This document shows, one piece after another, positions 1 to 7,491 of a stretch of DNA of 14,817 nt. The stretch spans positions 6,962-21,778 of the forward strand of contig PLJQ01000193.1 of assembly GCA_003140275.1 (NCBI GenBank). The letters are read 5' to 3'. Each line of letters opens with the position of its first letter. The first letter of the stretch is position 1. A model generated the notes under the pieces. The model worked only from the letters and a program-made list of their open reading frames with translations. It was not told the origin of the DNA and searched no databases. Source of the DNA: Limisphaerales bacterium. GTDB lineage: Bacteria > Verrucomicrobiota > Verrucomicrobiia > Limisphaerales > PALSA-1396. The translations under genes and the position numbers were made by a program.

Positions 1-159
1 CCCTTCACACGGTCATTGCATAGGGGTTTCTCTTATCAGTCTGGACGTTTTCCACTAAATGAGAATCAGGGACAGTCCCAATTGTCGTAATTTGTCGCTT
101 CTCCTATTTTGTTCTTACCAAAACAAATTTGGTGACGTGCAAGAGAGAAAGCGACGAAT
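1..159. other. Leader region upstream of the PocR/AraC regulator
   Basis: No gene is seen here. It contains a small perfect palindrome GGGACAGTCCC at 69-79. A second possible structure pairs GTCGCTTCTC at 94-103 with GAGAAAGCGAC at 145-155 (one bulged A), with an inner TTTGTT/AACAAA stem at 108-113 and 122-127. The right arm lies a few bases before the start codon at 160 and covers the purine-rich stretch most likely to bind ribosomes. Whether the structure forms or regulates anything is inference. Confidence 0.4.
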
Positions 160-1041
160 ATGAACGACAACAAAAATCTAATCGAAGCGCTGGCTGCCTC
201 GAAAATCTATCAGGATTATGAGCGTGCCTTCAGTGCAGCGACCGGCCTGCCGGTTTCCCTGCAACCGATCGAGTCGTGGCAACTGCCTCATCATGGACGA
301 CGAAAGGAAAATCCCTTTTGTGCGATGATCGCCCAAAACAGCCGCTCGTGCGCCGCCTGCCTGCAAGTTCAGCAAAAACTTTCCGAAACCGCCACCCACG
401 AAGCGCGAAGCGTCATCTGTTCCCTCGGTTTGTGCGACACCGCCGTGCCAGTTCGGACCGGCGATCGATTGATTGGCTTTTTAAAGACCGGCCAGGTGTT
501 CCGCAAGAAACCGACGGACGCGCAATTTGAACGTACGGCCAAACTGGTTGCCGAATGGGGTGTGCCAACCAAACCGAGCGAGTTGAAGGCCGCTTATTTT
601 GATACGCGCGTGCTGCCGTCCAAACAGCATGAACCGGTGGTCAAGCTCCTCACCATTTTTGCCCAGCACCTCTCCATGGTGAGCAATCAGCTCATCGTTA
701 AACAGGAAAACTCCGAACCGCCCATGATCGCTCGCGCCAAAACCTACATTAATGAAAATCAATCCGAAGATCTGTCGCTCGGCATGGTGGCCAAAGCGGT
801 CAACGCCAGTTCCTACTACTTCTGCAAGATGTTCAAGAAGGCGACGGGCATCAACTTCACCGATTATCTCTCGCGGATCCGCATTGAGAAAGCGAAGAAC
901 CTTTTGCTCAATCCGAATCTGCGCGTCAGCGAGATCGCTTACGAAGTGGGCTTTCAATCACTCACGCACTTCAACCGCGTGTTCAAGAGAATCCTCGGCC
1001 AGTCCCCCACTGAGTATCGCGCGCAACTGCCCGCCGCGTGA
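160..1041 (+). CDS. PocR sensory domain / AraC-family transcriptional regulator
   Basis: Predicted cytoplasmic DNA-binding activator of 293 aa. Residues about 10-170 look like a PocR ligand-binding domain: a PAS-like fold with a cysteine cluster (C54, C64, C67, C87, C92), the NPFCAMI and GLCD segments and the hydrophobic G-F-L-K-T-G-Q strand. Residues about 188-290 form a complete AraC/XylS double helix-turn-helix: the first HTH near LSLGMVAKAVNASSYYFCKM, the second near VSEIAYEVGFQSLTHFNRVF, ending in the usual SPTEYR. Known PocR-type domains sense small diols or related metabolites; the ligand here cannot be read from sequence. The gene is followed in the same direction by a two-component pair but is separated from it by a large hairpin, so it is probably its own transcription unit. 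Family assignment is confident, ligand unknown. Confidence 0.9.
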   Translation: MNDNKNLIEALAASKIYQDYERAFSAATGLPVSLQPIESWQLPHHGRRKENPFCAMIAQNSRSCAACLQVQQKLSETATHEARSVICSLGLCDTAVPVRTGDRLIGFLKTGQVFRKKPTDAQFERTAKLVAEWGVPTKPSELKAAYFDTRVLPSKQHEPVVKLLTIFAQHLSMVSNQLIVKQENSEPPMIARAKTYINENQSEDLSLGMVAKAVNASSYYFCKMFKKATGINFTDYLSRIRIEKAKNLLLNPNLRVSEIAYEVGFQSLTHFNRVFKRILGQSPTEYRAQLPAA

Positions 1042-1073
1042 ACCGCCACGTCCCGCAGAGCATGTATGGAAAT

Positions 1074-1151
1074 TGTAGCCGCGGACGTGAGGAGGCGGAC
1101 TTTCCAGCCAGCGACATAAGAATTTTCCACCTCCTCACGTCAGCGGCTACA
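1074..1151. repeat. Long inverted repeat (REP-like hairpin)
   Basis: The arms at 1074-1098 and 1127-1151 are 25 bases each and complementary at 23 of 25 positions, with a 28-base loop. The left arm begins TGTAGCCGCGGACGTGAGG. A T-run follows at about 1161-1165, so the RNA hairpin could also end transcription of the upstream regulator. A related, diverged single arm occurs at 3041-3067, which points to a dispersed repeat family rather than a gene-specific terminator. Confidence 0.8.
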
Positions 1152-1227
1152 GCTGCCAGGTTTTTCCGTACACGCTCCCGGATGTTTTTCGCGTGTTTCA
1201 TTGGCCGAACCAGTTATAGTCCGGCGG

Positions 1228-2361
1228 ATGAAAGAGTACGACCGGTTGACCAAGGCCGAGTTGATTGAACGGCTGAAAGCGCTTGAAGAAATGGCCGCCG
1301 CCAACGAACTGCAACAAACCCAACGCTCCACCGAACGCAAGCTGGCTCAAACCGCGCTAAGCGACAGCGAAGCCCGGATGCACGCCATCCTCGAAACCGC
1401 CGTCGAAGGCATCATTACCATCGACGAACGTGGCGCCATCGAGTCGTTGAACCCGGCGGCTGAACGTATCTTTGGTTTTTCGGCGGCGGAAATCACCGGT
1501 CAGAACATCAGCCGCCTTATGCCTTCCCCCTATCGGAAGGAACACGACTCCTACCTCGCAAACTACCGTCAATCCGGTAAAGCGAAAATCATCGGCATCG
1601 GACGCGAAGTGGTGGGACAACGCAAAGATGGAACGACTTTTCCGATGGATCTTGCCGTCAGCGAAGTGCGGCTCGTGGATCGAAGGCTTTTTACCGGCTT
1701 CGTGCGCGACATCACCGAACGCAAGCGATTGGAGCAGGAGATTCTCGAAATCAGCGGCCACGAACAGCGGCGCATCGGTCAGGACTTGCACGACGGATTG
1801 TGCCAGCAACTCGCGGGCATTGAATTATTGAGCCAGGTGCTGGAACAAAAGCTGGCAACCAAGTCCGCCGCTGAAGCCGCTCGCGCCGCTGAAATTGCCC
1901 GACACGTTCGCGAAGCCATAACGCACACCCGCAGCCTCGCTCGCGGACTTTCTCCCGTTGAACTCGAGGCGAACGGCCTCATGTCCGCACTGCAAGAGCT
2001 GGCGGCGAGTGTTGAGAAAATGTTCAAGGTCGAATGTCGATTCCAGTGCGAAGAATCCGTTCTTCTTTTCGACCATGCCGTCGCCACTCACGTTTACCGC
2101 ATTGCGCAAGAGGCCATCAATAACGCCATCAAACACGGCAAAGCCGAAAGCATTTTAATTTCGTTGAAGCCCGCTGATGGCAACATCAATCTGACTGTGA
2201 TGGACGACGGCACCGGTTTTCCCAAAGAATTGAAATCGGACAAGGGCATGGGTTTGCAGATCATGAATTACCGCGCCAGCATGATCGGTGGTTCGTTGGA
2301 CATCCGGCGGGCCAACGAAAAGGGCACCACCGTCGCTTGCTCGTTCAAAAACAATTCATGA
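1228..2361 (+). CDS. FixL-like PAS histidine kinase (NarL-type transmitter)
   Basis: Soluble sensor kinase of 377 aa, without transmembrane segments. The ATG at 1228 is preferred over the TTG at 1201 because MKEYDRLTKAELIERLKALE is a usual N-terminal start for such kinases. Order: a charged helical region likely to be coiled coil (about 1-45), a PAS domain (about 50-165), a HisKA_3 dimerisation/phosphoacceptor helix with H188 in GQDLHDG, then an HATPase_c domain with N-box (EAINNAIKHG), G1 (MDDGTGF) and G2 (KGMGLQIMNYR). The PAS segment EHDSY...IIGIGR...QRKDGTTFPM is strikingly like the heme PAS of FixL: H106 aligns with the heme ligand and R126 with the oxygen-binding Arg. The transmitter is of NarX/DegS type and not the HisKA type of FixL itself. 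The stop overlaps the next start (ATGA), so partner and co-translation are clear. Heme binding is inferred. Confidence 0.93.
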   Translation: MKEYDRLTKAELIERLKALEEMAAANELQQTQRSTERKLAQTALSDSEARMHAILETAVEGIITIDERGAIESLNPAAERIFGFSAAEITGQNISRLMPSPYRKEHDSYLANYRQSGKAKIIGIGREVVGQRKDGTTFPMDLAVSEVRLVDRRLFTGFVRDITERKRLEQEILEISGHEQRRIGQDLHDGLCQQLAGIELLSQVLEQKLATKSAAEAARAAEIARHVREAITHTRSLARGLSPVELEANGLMSALQELAASVEKMFKVECRFQCEESVLLFDHAVATHVYRIAQEAINNAIKHGKAESILISLKPADGNINLTVMDDGTGFPKELKSDKGMGLQIMNYRASMIGGSLDIRRANEKGTTVACSFKNNS

Positions 2362-3017
2362 CTGCCGAAAAAAATAAAAAGCGCATCCTCATTGTGGATG
2401 ACCATCCAATGATGCGTCAGGGATTGGCTCAACTCATCGGCGAAGAGGCGGACCTGACGATTTGCGGCGAGGCGGAGAAAGCCAGTCAGGCGTTGGAGGC
2501 CATCGGAAAATTGAACCCCGATCTCGTGCTGGCGGACATTTCGCTGCCCGACAAAAGCGGGATTGAGTTGATCAAAGACATGCAGGCCATTCAACCCGGC
2601 CTGGCCGTGCTCGTCATTTCCATGCACGACGAATCGCTCTACGCCGAGCGAGTGCTCCGGGCCGGCGCACGTGGTTATATCATGAAGCAGGAAGGCGGCA
2701 AGAAATTGATGGCGGCCATCCGTCAGGTGTTGGGCGGCCAGATTTACGTGAGCGAGAAAATATCGGCCAAGATTCTGGAAGGTTTTTCCGGGCGACGTCC
2801 TTCAACGGGGAGTTCTCTGATTGATAGACTTTCTGATCGTGAGCTTGAAGTTTTCCAACTGATCGGCGAGGGGATAGGCACTCGTGAAATCGCCGCGCAA
2901 CTTCATTTGAGCGTCAAGACGGTCGAGGTTCATCGCGCCCACATCAAGGAAAAGCTTTCTCTGAAGACCGCGCCCGAACTGGTGCGCTTCGCCGTGCGTT
3001 GGGCGGAGGCTCAGTGA
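2358..3017 (+). CDS. NarL/FixJ-family response regulator (REC-LuxR HTH)
   Basis: Cytoplasmic transcription factor of 219 aa, the cognate partner of the preceding kinase. The start at 2358 overlaps the kinase stop by four bases. The receiver domain (about 9-125) has the acidic pair D14/D15, phosphoacceptor D60 in LVLADISLPD, and the switch segment VISMHDE followed by GYIMKQEGG, whose Lys is the conserved K. A linker leads to a LuxR-type helix-turn-helix (about 150-212: LSDRELEVFQLIGEGIGTRE, then the recognition helix LSVKTVEVHR). Length and order are typical of NarL regulators. Target genes cannot be told; the adjacent PocR/AraC gene and the repeats upstream are candidates only by proximity. 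Confidence 0.95.
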   Translation: MTAEKNKKRILIVDDHPMMRQGLAQLIGEEADLTICGEAEKASQALEAIGKLNPDLVLADISLPDKSGIELIKDMQAIQPGLAVLVISMHDESLYAERVLRAGARGYIMKQEGGKKLMAAIRQVLGGQIYVSEKISAKILEGFSGRRPSTGSSLIDRLSDRELEVFQLIGEGIGTREIAAQLHLSVKTVEVHRAHIKEKLSLKTAPELVRFAVRWAEAQ

Positions 3018-3289
3018 ACATATTGAGAGTCCACTGCCAATGTAGCCGCCACCGTGAGCAGACGGACGAAACGGTCGCACAGCCAATCGACCTCTTACCT
3101 CGGTGTAGCCACCGAATCTCGCCAGCCGCCGACGAGTAGCGGAAAAAGTCGGGGCGCGCAGGGATGTGGTGTTGCGCAAGCGCTTCTCGCTTCATGGCCA
3201 ATTGCACGCTGCCGTCATGTTCTTGCGGGTGGCGGAGGATTTGAACACTTGAACCCATCCAATTACTGAATTACAACGGCGCTTGCTGC
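3018..3289. other. Intergenic region with a diverged GTAGCCGC repeat arm
   Basis: No convincing gene is seen in these 272 bases. At 3041-3067 the sequence matches the arm at 1074-1100 at about 22 of 27 positions (TGTAGCCGC, CGTGAG, CGGAC conserved). A further GTGTAGCC occurs at about 3101-3108. The stretch looks like worn dispersed-repeat DNA. No clear promoter or terminator was recognised. Confidence 0.5.
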
Positions 3290-4753
3290 ATGAACGAATA
3301 TCACGGTCTTGTTCTCGTCCCCCCGCGAATCATACCGGCGTTGGATTCGGCCTTCCGTCCCGCCGTGCTGGCGACTCGCGCGTTTCGTAACGCAGCGCAT
3401 GCTTCAAAGAGTGCGGTTTTAATCCAGCTCGCGCTTGAACAAGCTGACGGTTCGGTTTTCCATTTCGCAACGGAGATTGTGCCGGAAAGCCATCCGCAAT
3501 CCGGTGGCAATTTCACATACCTTGAGCGCCTCGTGAAATTTCTGCTCTGGTCGCGGGGCGGTTTCCGAATTTACTTTGCCGGGCCAAGGCCGCTTGGCGA
3601 CCAGTTGCAAAAACATTTTCGCGAAACGCCCACCGGCAAGTTTGATTCCAATCTGCTGGGCGAAAAAGTTTACGACCGGCCATTGGAAGTCGTAACGATG
3701 AACGCGGCGGACATCCCGCCCGCCCGCGCGAACACCACACCGTTGGGTGGTCACTGGGACGGTTGTCGCATCGGCTTTGACCTCGGCGCCAGCGACCGCA
3801 AAGCCGCCGCCGTCATCGAAGGCAAAGTGGTCTTCAGCGAGGAGGTGGTTTGGAATCCGGTGATGCAGACCGACCCGCAATGGCACTTCGAACAGATCAT
3901 GGATTCGCTCAAACGCGCCGCCGCGCATCTGCCGCGCGTCGATGCCATCGGCGGCAGTTCCGCCGGGATTTTAGTCAACAACCGTGTGAAAGTCGCGTCG
4001 CTCTTTCGTGGTGTGCCGACGGAATTTTTCAATCGCCGCGTCAAAGTCATTTTCCTGAAAATGAACCAGGCTTGGGACGGCATCCCGTTTGAGGTTGTCA
4101 ACGATGGTGAAGTCGCCGCGCTGGCTGGCTCGATGGCTATTGAACAACATGGCGTGCTCGGTATCGCAATGGGTTCGAGTGAGGCAGCGGGCTACGTCAC
4201 ATCCGACGGCAACATCACCTCGTGGTTGAACGAACTGGCCTTCGCGCCGGTGGACTACCATCCCAGCGCACCCGTGGATGAATGGTCCGGGGATCGCGGC
4301 TGCGGCGTGCAATATTTTTCCCAGCAGGCCGTCGGACGCTTGATACCCGCCGCTGGAATAAGGGTGGACGCTGCGCTGTCATTGCCGGAGAAGCTGAAAC
4401 ACGTCCAAGGTCTGATGCAGCAGGGTGACGATCGTGCGCGCAAGATTTATCAGACGATTGGCGCTTACCTGGGCTACGGTCTTGCGCACTACGCCGACTT
4501 CTACGAATTCAAAAACGTACTTATTCTTGGGCGTGTTACTTCCGGGCCGGGTGGGGACGTCATCATCGAAGGGGCGAAGGAAGTTTTGCGGACGGAATTC
4601 CCTGATTTGGCTGCCGGCATCACTTTCCATATTCCGGACGAGACGGACAAACGCCATGGGCAAGCCGTCGCAGCGGCAAGCTTGCCAATCACCCGACGCT
4701 CACAGCCGCAACTCAGACTGTCCCATGAACCCATACCAACATCTCGTATCTGA
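3290..4753 (+). CDS. ROK-family-like sugar kinase homologue with N-terminal extension
   Basis: Protein of 487 aa whose C-terminal two thirds follow the ASKHA/ROK sugar-kinase plan. Signs are the phosphate-1 motif GFDLGASDRKAAAVIEGKV (from residue 162), GGSSAGI (221), VVNDGEVAALAGSM with probable catalytic D272, and a phosphate-2-like LGIAMGSSEAAGYV (290-302). The usual ROK zinc motif CxCGxxGC is not present; the equivalent place reads SGDRGCGVQYFSQQAV. About 155 extra residues at the N-terminus match no domain I recognise. ROK proteins phosphorylate glucose, mannose or N-acetyl amino sugars, or act as repressors; no DNA-binding helix-turn-helix is visible here. The 3' end overlaps the PIG-L gene by 29 bases, suggesting translational coupling and a shared amino-sugar pathway. 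Substrate is unknown. Confidence 0.82.
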   Translation: MNEYHGLVLVPPRIIPALDSAFRPAVLATRAFRNAAHASKSAVLIQLALEQADGSVFHFATEIVPESHPQSGGNFTYLERLVKFLLWSRGGFRIYFAGPRPLGDQLQKHFRETPTGKFDSNLLGEKVYDRPLEVVTMNAADIPPARANTTPLGGHWDGCRIGFDLGASDRKAAAVIEGKVVFSEEVVWNPVMQTDPQWHFEQIMDSLKRAAAHLPRVDAIGGSSAGILVNNRVKVASLFRGVPTEFFNRRVKVIFLKMNQAWDGIPFEVVNDGEVAALAGSMAIEQHGVLGIAMGSSEAAGYVTSDGNITSWLNELAFAPVDYHPSAPVDEWSGDRGCGVQYFSQQAVGRLIPAAGIRVDAALSLPEKLKHVQGLMQQGDDRARKIYQTIGAYLGYGLAHYADFYEFKNVLILGRVTSGPGGDVIIEGAKEVLRTEFPDLAAGITFHIPDETDKRHGQAVAAASLPITRRSQPQLRLSHEPIPTSRI

Positions 4754-5621
4754 ATACGCCCGGTTTGCCGAAGCGGGAAAAACTTATCCGCTTGGGAATT
4801 TTCCGCCGTTGCCGCGACCGGAAATCAAGCCGAACGCACCGAAGGTTTTGATCTTCTCCCCGCACCCGGATGACGAGGTCATCATCGGCGGACTGGCCCT
4901 GCGCCTGTTCCGCGAGGCGAGATGGAACATCATCAACGTGGCTGTGACGCACGGAAGCATGAAGGAACGACAGGCTGAACGGCTGCAGGAATTGAAGAAT
5001 TGCTGCGATTGCATCGGTTTCGAGTTGGTGCAAACGGCGCCGAATGGATTGGAGAAGGTCAACGTCGAAACGCGCGAAAAGGAGCCGGCCCATTGGGCGC
5101 AATCGGTGAAGGCCATCGCTGACATTCTGGCGAAGCACCAACCGCGCGTCATTTTTTTCCCGCACGGACTCGACTGGAACAGCTCGCACATCGGCACGCA
5201 TTTTCTGGTGCTGGACGCGTTGAACAGTCTGCCCGAAAGTTTCTCGTGCTACGCGGTTGAGACTGAGTTTTGGGGACAGATGCAAACGCCCAACCTGATG
5301 GTCGAATCGAGCGCGCAGAACGTTGCCGACCTCATCACGGCGCTGACGTTTCATGTTGGCGAGGTGAAGCGGAATCCATATCACCTTTCACTGCCCGCAT
5401 GGATGATTGACAACGTGCGGCGCGGTGGCGAACTGGTCGGCGGTCAGGGTGGAGCGGCGCCGGATTTTGCTTTCGCCACGTTATATCGGCTGCGGAGTTG
5501 GGCCAGCCGAAGGCTGGAGAAAGTTTATGATGGCGGGAGAATGCTCAGTTCACGTCAAAGCGTGGCGGGTTGGTTTGTTGAGCCTGTCACTCGTAGTGCA
5601 AACCGGGGTAGAGGAGGTTGA
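4725..5621 (+). CDS. PIG-L/LmbE-family deacetylase
   Basis: Predicted zinc-dependent N-deacetylase of 298 aa. The start MNPYQHLVSEY at 4725 lies inside the end of the ROK-like gene; longer upstream frames only shadow that gene. The family signature is HPDDE at residues 47-51 (FSPHPDDEVIIGG), with a second metal/catalytic region DWNSSHIGTHFLV. Known members remove acetyl groups from N-acetylglucosamine-type sugars on lipids, thiols or antibiotics. With a ROK-like kinase just upstream, a free or conjugated N-acetyl amino sugar is a reasonable guess, not a proof. The C-terminal end overlaps the convergent M50 gene by 35 bases, and its last residues (SANRGRGG) look loosely constrained. Confidence 0.9.
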   Translation: MNPYQHLVSEYARFAEAGKTYPLGNFPPLPRPEIKPNAPKVLIFSPHPDDEVIIGGLALRLFREARWNIINVAVTHGSMKERQAERLQELKNCCDCIGFELVQTAPNGLEKVNVETREKEPAHWAQSVKAIADILAKHQPRVIFFPHGLDWNSSHIGTHFLVLDALNSLPESFSCYAVETEFWGQMQTPNLMVESSAQNVADLITALTFHVGEVKRNPYHLSLPAWMIDNVRRGGELVGGQGGAAPDFAFATLYRLRSWASRRLEKVYDGGRMLSSRQSVAGWFVEPVTRSANRGRGG

Positions 5622-6294
5622 TGGCAAAAAGATGGATCGGAGGGTAGATCCCGCCGAAAAGTCGCCAGGCAATCACCATTCCGATCATGGTCAATGCCGG
5701 GTTGCGGAGGAATTCCCAATACTTTTCCGCAGCTGCTTCAGACAGAAAAATCAAGGGCACGCTGCCGCCGTCGAGCGGAGGAAACGGAAACAAATTAAAC
5801 AGAAACAACAGCAGGTTCAGTGAGAATCCGACACTCAGCAGCACCGCCAACAAGTATGGAATCCCATCATGGGTGGGGGCCGCAACATGAGCGAAGTCCA
5901 CGGATTGTGGCGCGACGAAAAAGCCCAGAAGTATGCCGAGGCGAATCAGCAGCGCGCAAATCAACATCAGCGCGAGGTTCGAGACCGGTCCGGCCAGCGC
6001 CATGAGTCCGGCTCGTTTCGGATAACGGTTTGCCCAGTGAGGATCGTACGGCGCCCTCGCCCAACCAATCATCCACCCCCCAAACAGGTAGGAAGCGAGC
6101 GGCACCACGACCATCCCCAACGGTTCGCGTTTGATGTGAGGCGTGGGGTCGAGCGATACCTGGCCGCCACGATGTGCCGTGTCGTCGCCGAGTTTCAAAG
6201 CGGCAAAGGCATGACTGGCTTCATGCATCGTCGTGGAAAAAAGAAAGACCACATACCATACCGCCCCGTCAAATAATGAAATCTCGTGAGCCAT
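5587..6294 (-). CDS. Site-2-type M50 metalloprotease
   Basis: Integral membrane zinc protease of 235 aa. The active-site motif HEASH (H24, E25, H28) lies in the first transmembrane segment. The second signature NLFPFPPLDGG (D175) lies in a later helix, with GPVSNLALM between them, as in small bacterial site-2 protease homologues. Several hydrophobic segments are evident (about 11-30, 58-78, 97-128, 145-170, 200-215). No PDZ or CBS domain is attached. Substrate and signalling role are unknown. Just upstream on the same strand lies the stop of a truncated membrane protein (6310-6414), so the gene may have been the second gene of a short operon. Confidence 0.9.
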   Translation of the reverse strand: MAHEISLFDGAVWYVVFLFSTTMHEASHAFAALKLGDDTAHRGGQVSLDPTPHIKREPLGMVVVPLASYLFGGWMIGWARAPYDPHWANRYPKRAGLMALAGPVSNLALMLICALLIRLGILLGFFVAPQSVDFAHVAAPTHDGIPYLLAVLLSVGFSLNLLLFLFNLFPFPPLDGGSVPLIFLSEAAAEKYWEFLRNPALTMIGMVIAWRLFGGIYPPIHLFAINLLYPGLHYE

Positions 6295-6309
6295 CCGCAG
6301 CGAGCTTAA

Positions 6310-6414
6310 TCAGGTCGCTTTCTTTTTGCCGAATAAATTTTTAATGAAAGCAACCACGGCGATTACCCCGAGGATGACGAACTTCTTCGCCGCCAGCAAG
6401 CGAAGCAATAATCT
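6310..6414 (-). pseudogene. C-terminal remnant of a membrane protein
   Basis: Reading the minus strand into the stop at 6310-6312 gives about 34 residues ending LLAAKKFVILGVIAVVAFIK then NLFGKKKAT. This is one hydrophobic helix followed by a basic tail, typical of a membrane-protein C-terminus. There is no start codon; the frame runs into the terminal repeat of the mobile element and also meets a stop soon after when the element is removed in silico. It therefore looks like the end of a gene already truncated. The pattern recalls the C-termini of DUF2167-type membrane proteins, but this identity is weak. Confidence 0.45.
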
Positions 6415-6432
6415 GGTAGTGCCTTAATTTGA
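6407..6432 (+). repeat. Left target duplication and terminal inverted repeat
   Basis: Bases 6407-6414 (AATAATCT) are the left copy of the target duplication. Bases 6415-6432 (GGTAGTGCCTTAATTTGA) are the left terminal repeat, the exact reverse complement of 8333-8350. Confidence 0.85.
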
Positions 6433-6473
6433 ACATGCACACCTCTTTACAGACGGCAAATCGCCATCAATTT

Positions 6474-7289
6474 CTAATTTGGAACCTTTTGGGGAATCCA
6501 ATTCGTTCCGCCCATTGTGAATACAATTGGCACGGCGTTCGTGCCATTAACAAGATGGATATAGGCAGAACTAAAGAACATCGTAAGTGGCGGGATGGGG
6601 AACTCTTTCCGCCCGCCAGGACTAACATTGAGAACTGCCATACCATCAAGAATCTTAAAGTGGCGTGGCAAGAAATCAAGATGAAGCGACAATACATCCA
6701 ATTTGGCTATATCGGAAACGGGATAGCCGAATCCCAAGTTGACCAAGTGTCCGGAGCCAACGCCAAGACCTGGATCGGGTCGGAAGCGCAAATAATATGT
6801 TCGAGTTCCTTCACGATTATAATCTTGGAACGTATAATCGGATGCGACAAATCCAGGAAAATTTACCGATGAATCCAGTGCTGGAAATCTACCAAACAGT
6901 AACCTAGCCACCCAAACTATGCCTTCATATTTTATAGTGTTTGTCCCGTGGACTGTGAATTGCAGATCAACAGATAAGTCTGAAACGGGTTGGTTGCGCG
7001 GGTCATTCTTTGCCATTTGTCTAGCGATTTGCCTAATTTCCAATCCATCCCATGCAGCCACTGCGAAGGCCACAACGATTTCTACAACAATCCCGCGCAT
7101 CAATATTTTTCGCCCGCTACTAGATTTCAGTTTTGACGACCTAAAATCTTCTATATCACGGTATTCTTCTTTCTCCCCATATTCTTCCAACCGAAGCGCC
7201 CAATACACGATCACTCCACCGCTAGCAGCCACAAGTGAAACGACAAGTTCAGTCCATACTGAAGGTGAAGAAAGAACCGATAAGATCAT
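6474..7289 (-). CDS. Membrane passenger protein of unknown function
   Basis: Protein of 271 aa inside the mobile element, read toward its left end. I do not recognise a family. It has two probable transmembrane helices near the N-terminus (about 13-32, LVVSLVAASGGVIVYWAL, and about 64-81, RGIVVEIVVAFAVAAWDG). Between them is a strongly charged segment (EEYGEKEEYRD). After the second helix come a charged stretch (IRQIARQMAKNDP) and a soluble domain of about 180 residues rich in beta-type sequence. Similar two-helix hypothetical proteins appear in accessory DNA of this type of genome, by my recollection. The frame is intact and ends 41 bases inside the left terminal repeat, as expected for cargo. 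The start at 7289 is the first ATG; no clear ribosome site. Confidence 0.7.
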   Translation of the reverse strand: MILSVLSSPSVWTELVVSLVAASGGVIVYWALRLEEYGEKEEYRDIEDFRSSKLKSSSGRKILMRGIVVEIVVAFAVAAWDGLEIRQIARQMAKNDPRNQPVSDLSVDLQFTVHGTNTIKYEGIVWVARLLFGRFPALDSSVNFPGFVASDYTFQDYNREGTRTYYLRFRPDPGLGVGSGHLVNLGFGYPVSDIAKLDVLSLHLDFLPRHFKILDGMAVLNVSPGGRKEFPIPPLTMFFSSAYIHLVNGTNAVPIVFTMGGTNWIPQKVPN

Positions 7290-7491
7290 TTATTTTGCAA
7301 TTTGGACTATTCCATGTCTGGGCTTTGTGTCATTTGCGCTATGGGTCATATACAAACCAATAAAATAGTTTATTGGACTTCTCTAAAATGCGTGCAATGT
7401 TCCAACCGCTTTGGGTGCGTAAGTTAATTGGCAAACTGGGCGTTCCTTACAATCGCAGATTGCGAGTCCGAGGCTCGCCGCATCCACATGA

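Noticed and set aside
481..957. 158-codon minus-strand ORF opposite the PocR/AraC gene
   Set aside because: It is the antisense shadow of a clear gene, with no recognisable domain.
1201..1227. TTG start for the histidine kinase
   Set aside because: The nine extra residues (MAEPVIVRR) have no family support; the ATG at 1228 gives a typical N-terminus.
3419..3928. 169-codon minus-strand ORF opposite the ROK-like gene
   Set aside because: Antisense shadow of a well-supported coding region; composition is arginine/histidine-rich in the way of shadow frames.
4425..4724. N-terminal extension of the PIG-L frame
   Set aside because: These codons overlap the conserved C-terminal part of the ROK-like gene; the deacetylase family begins near MNPYQHL.
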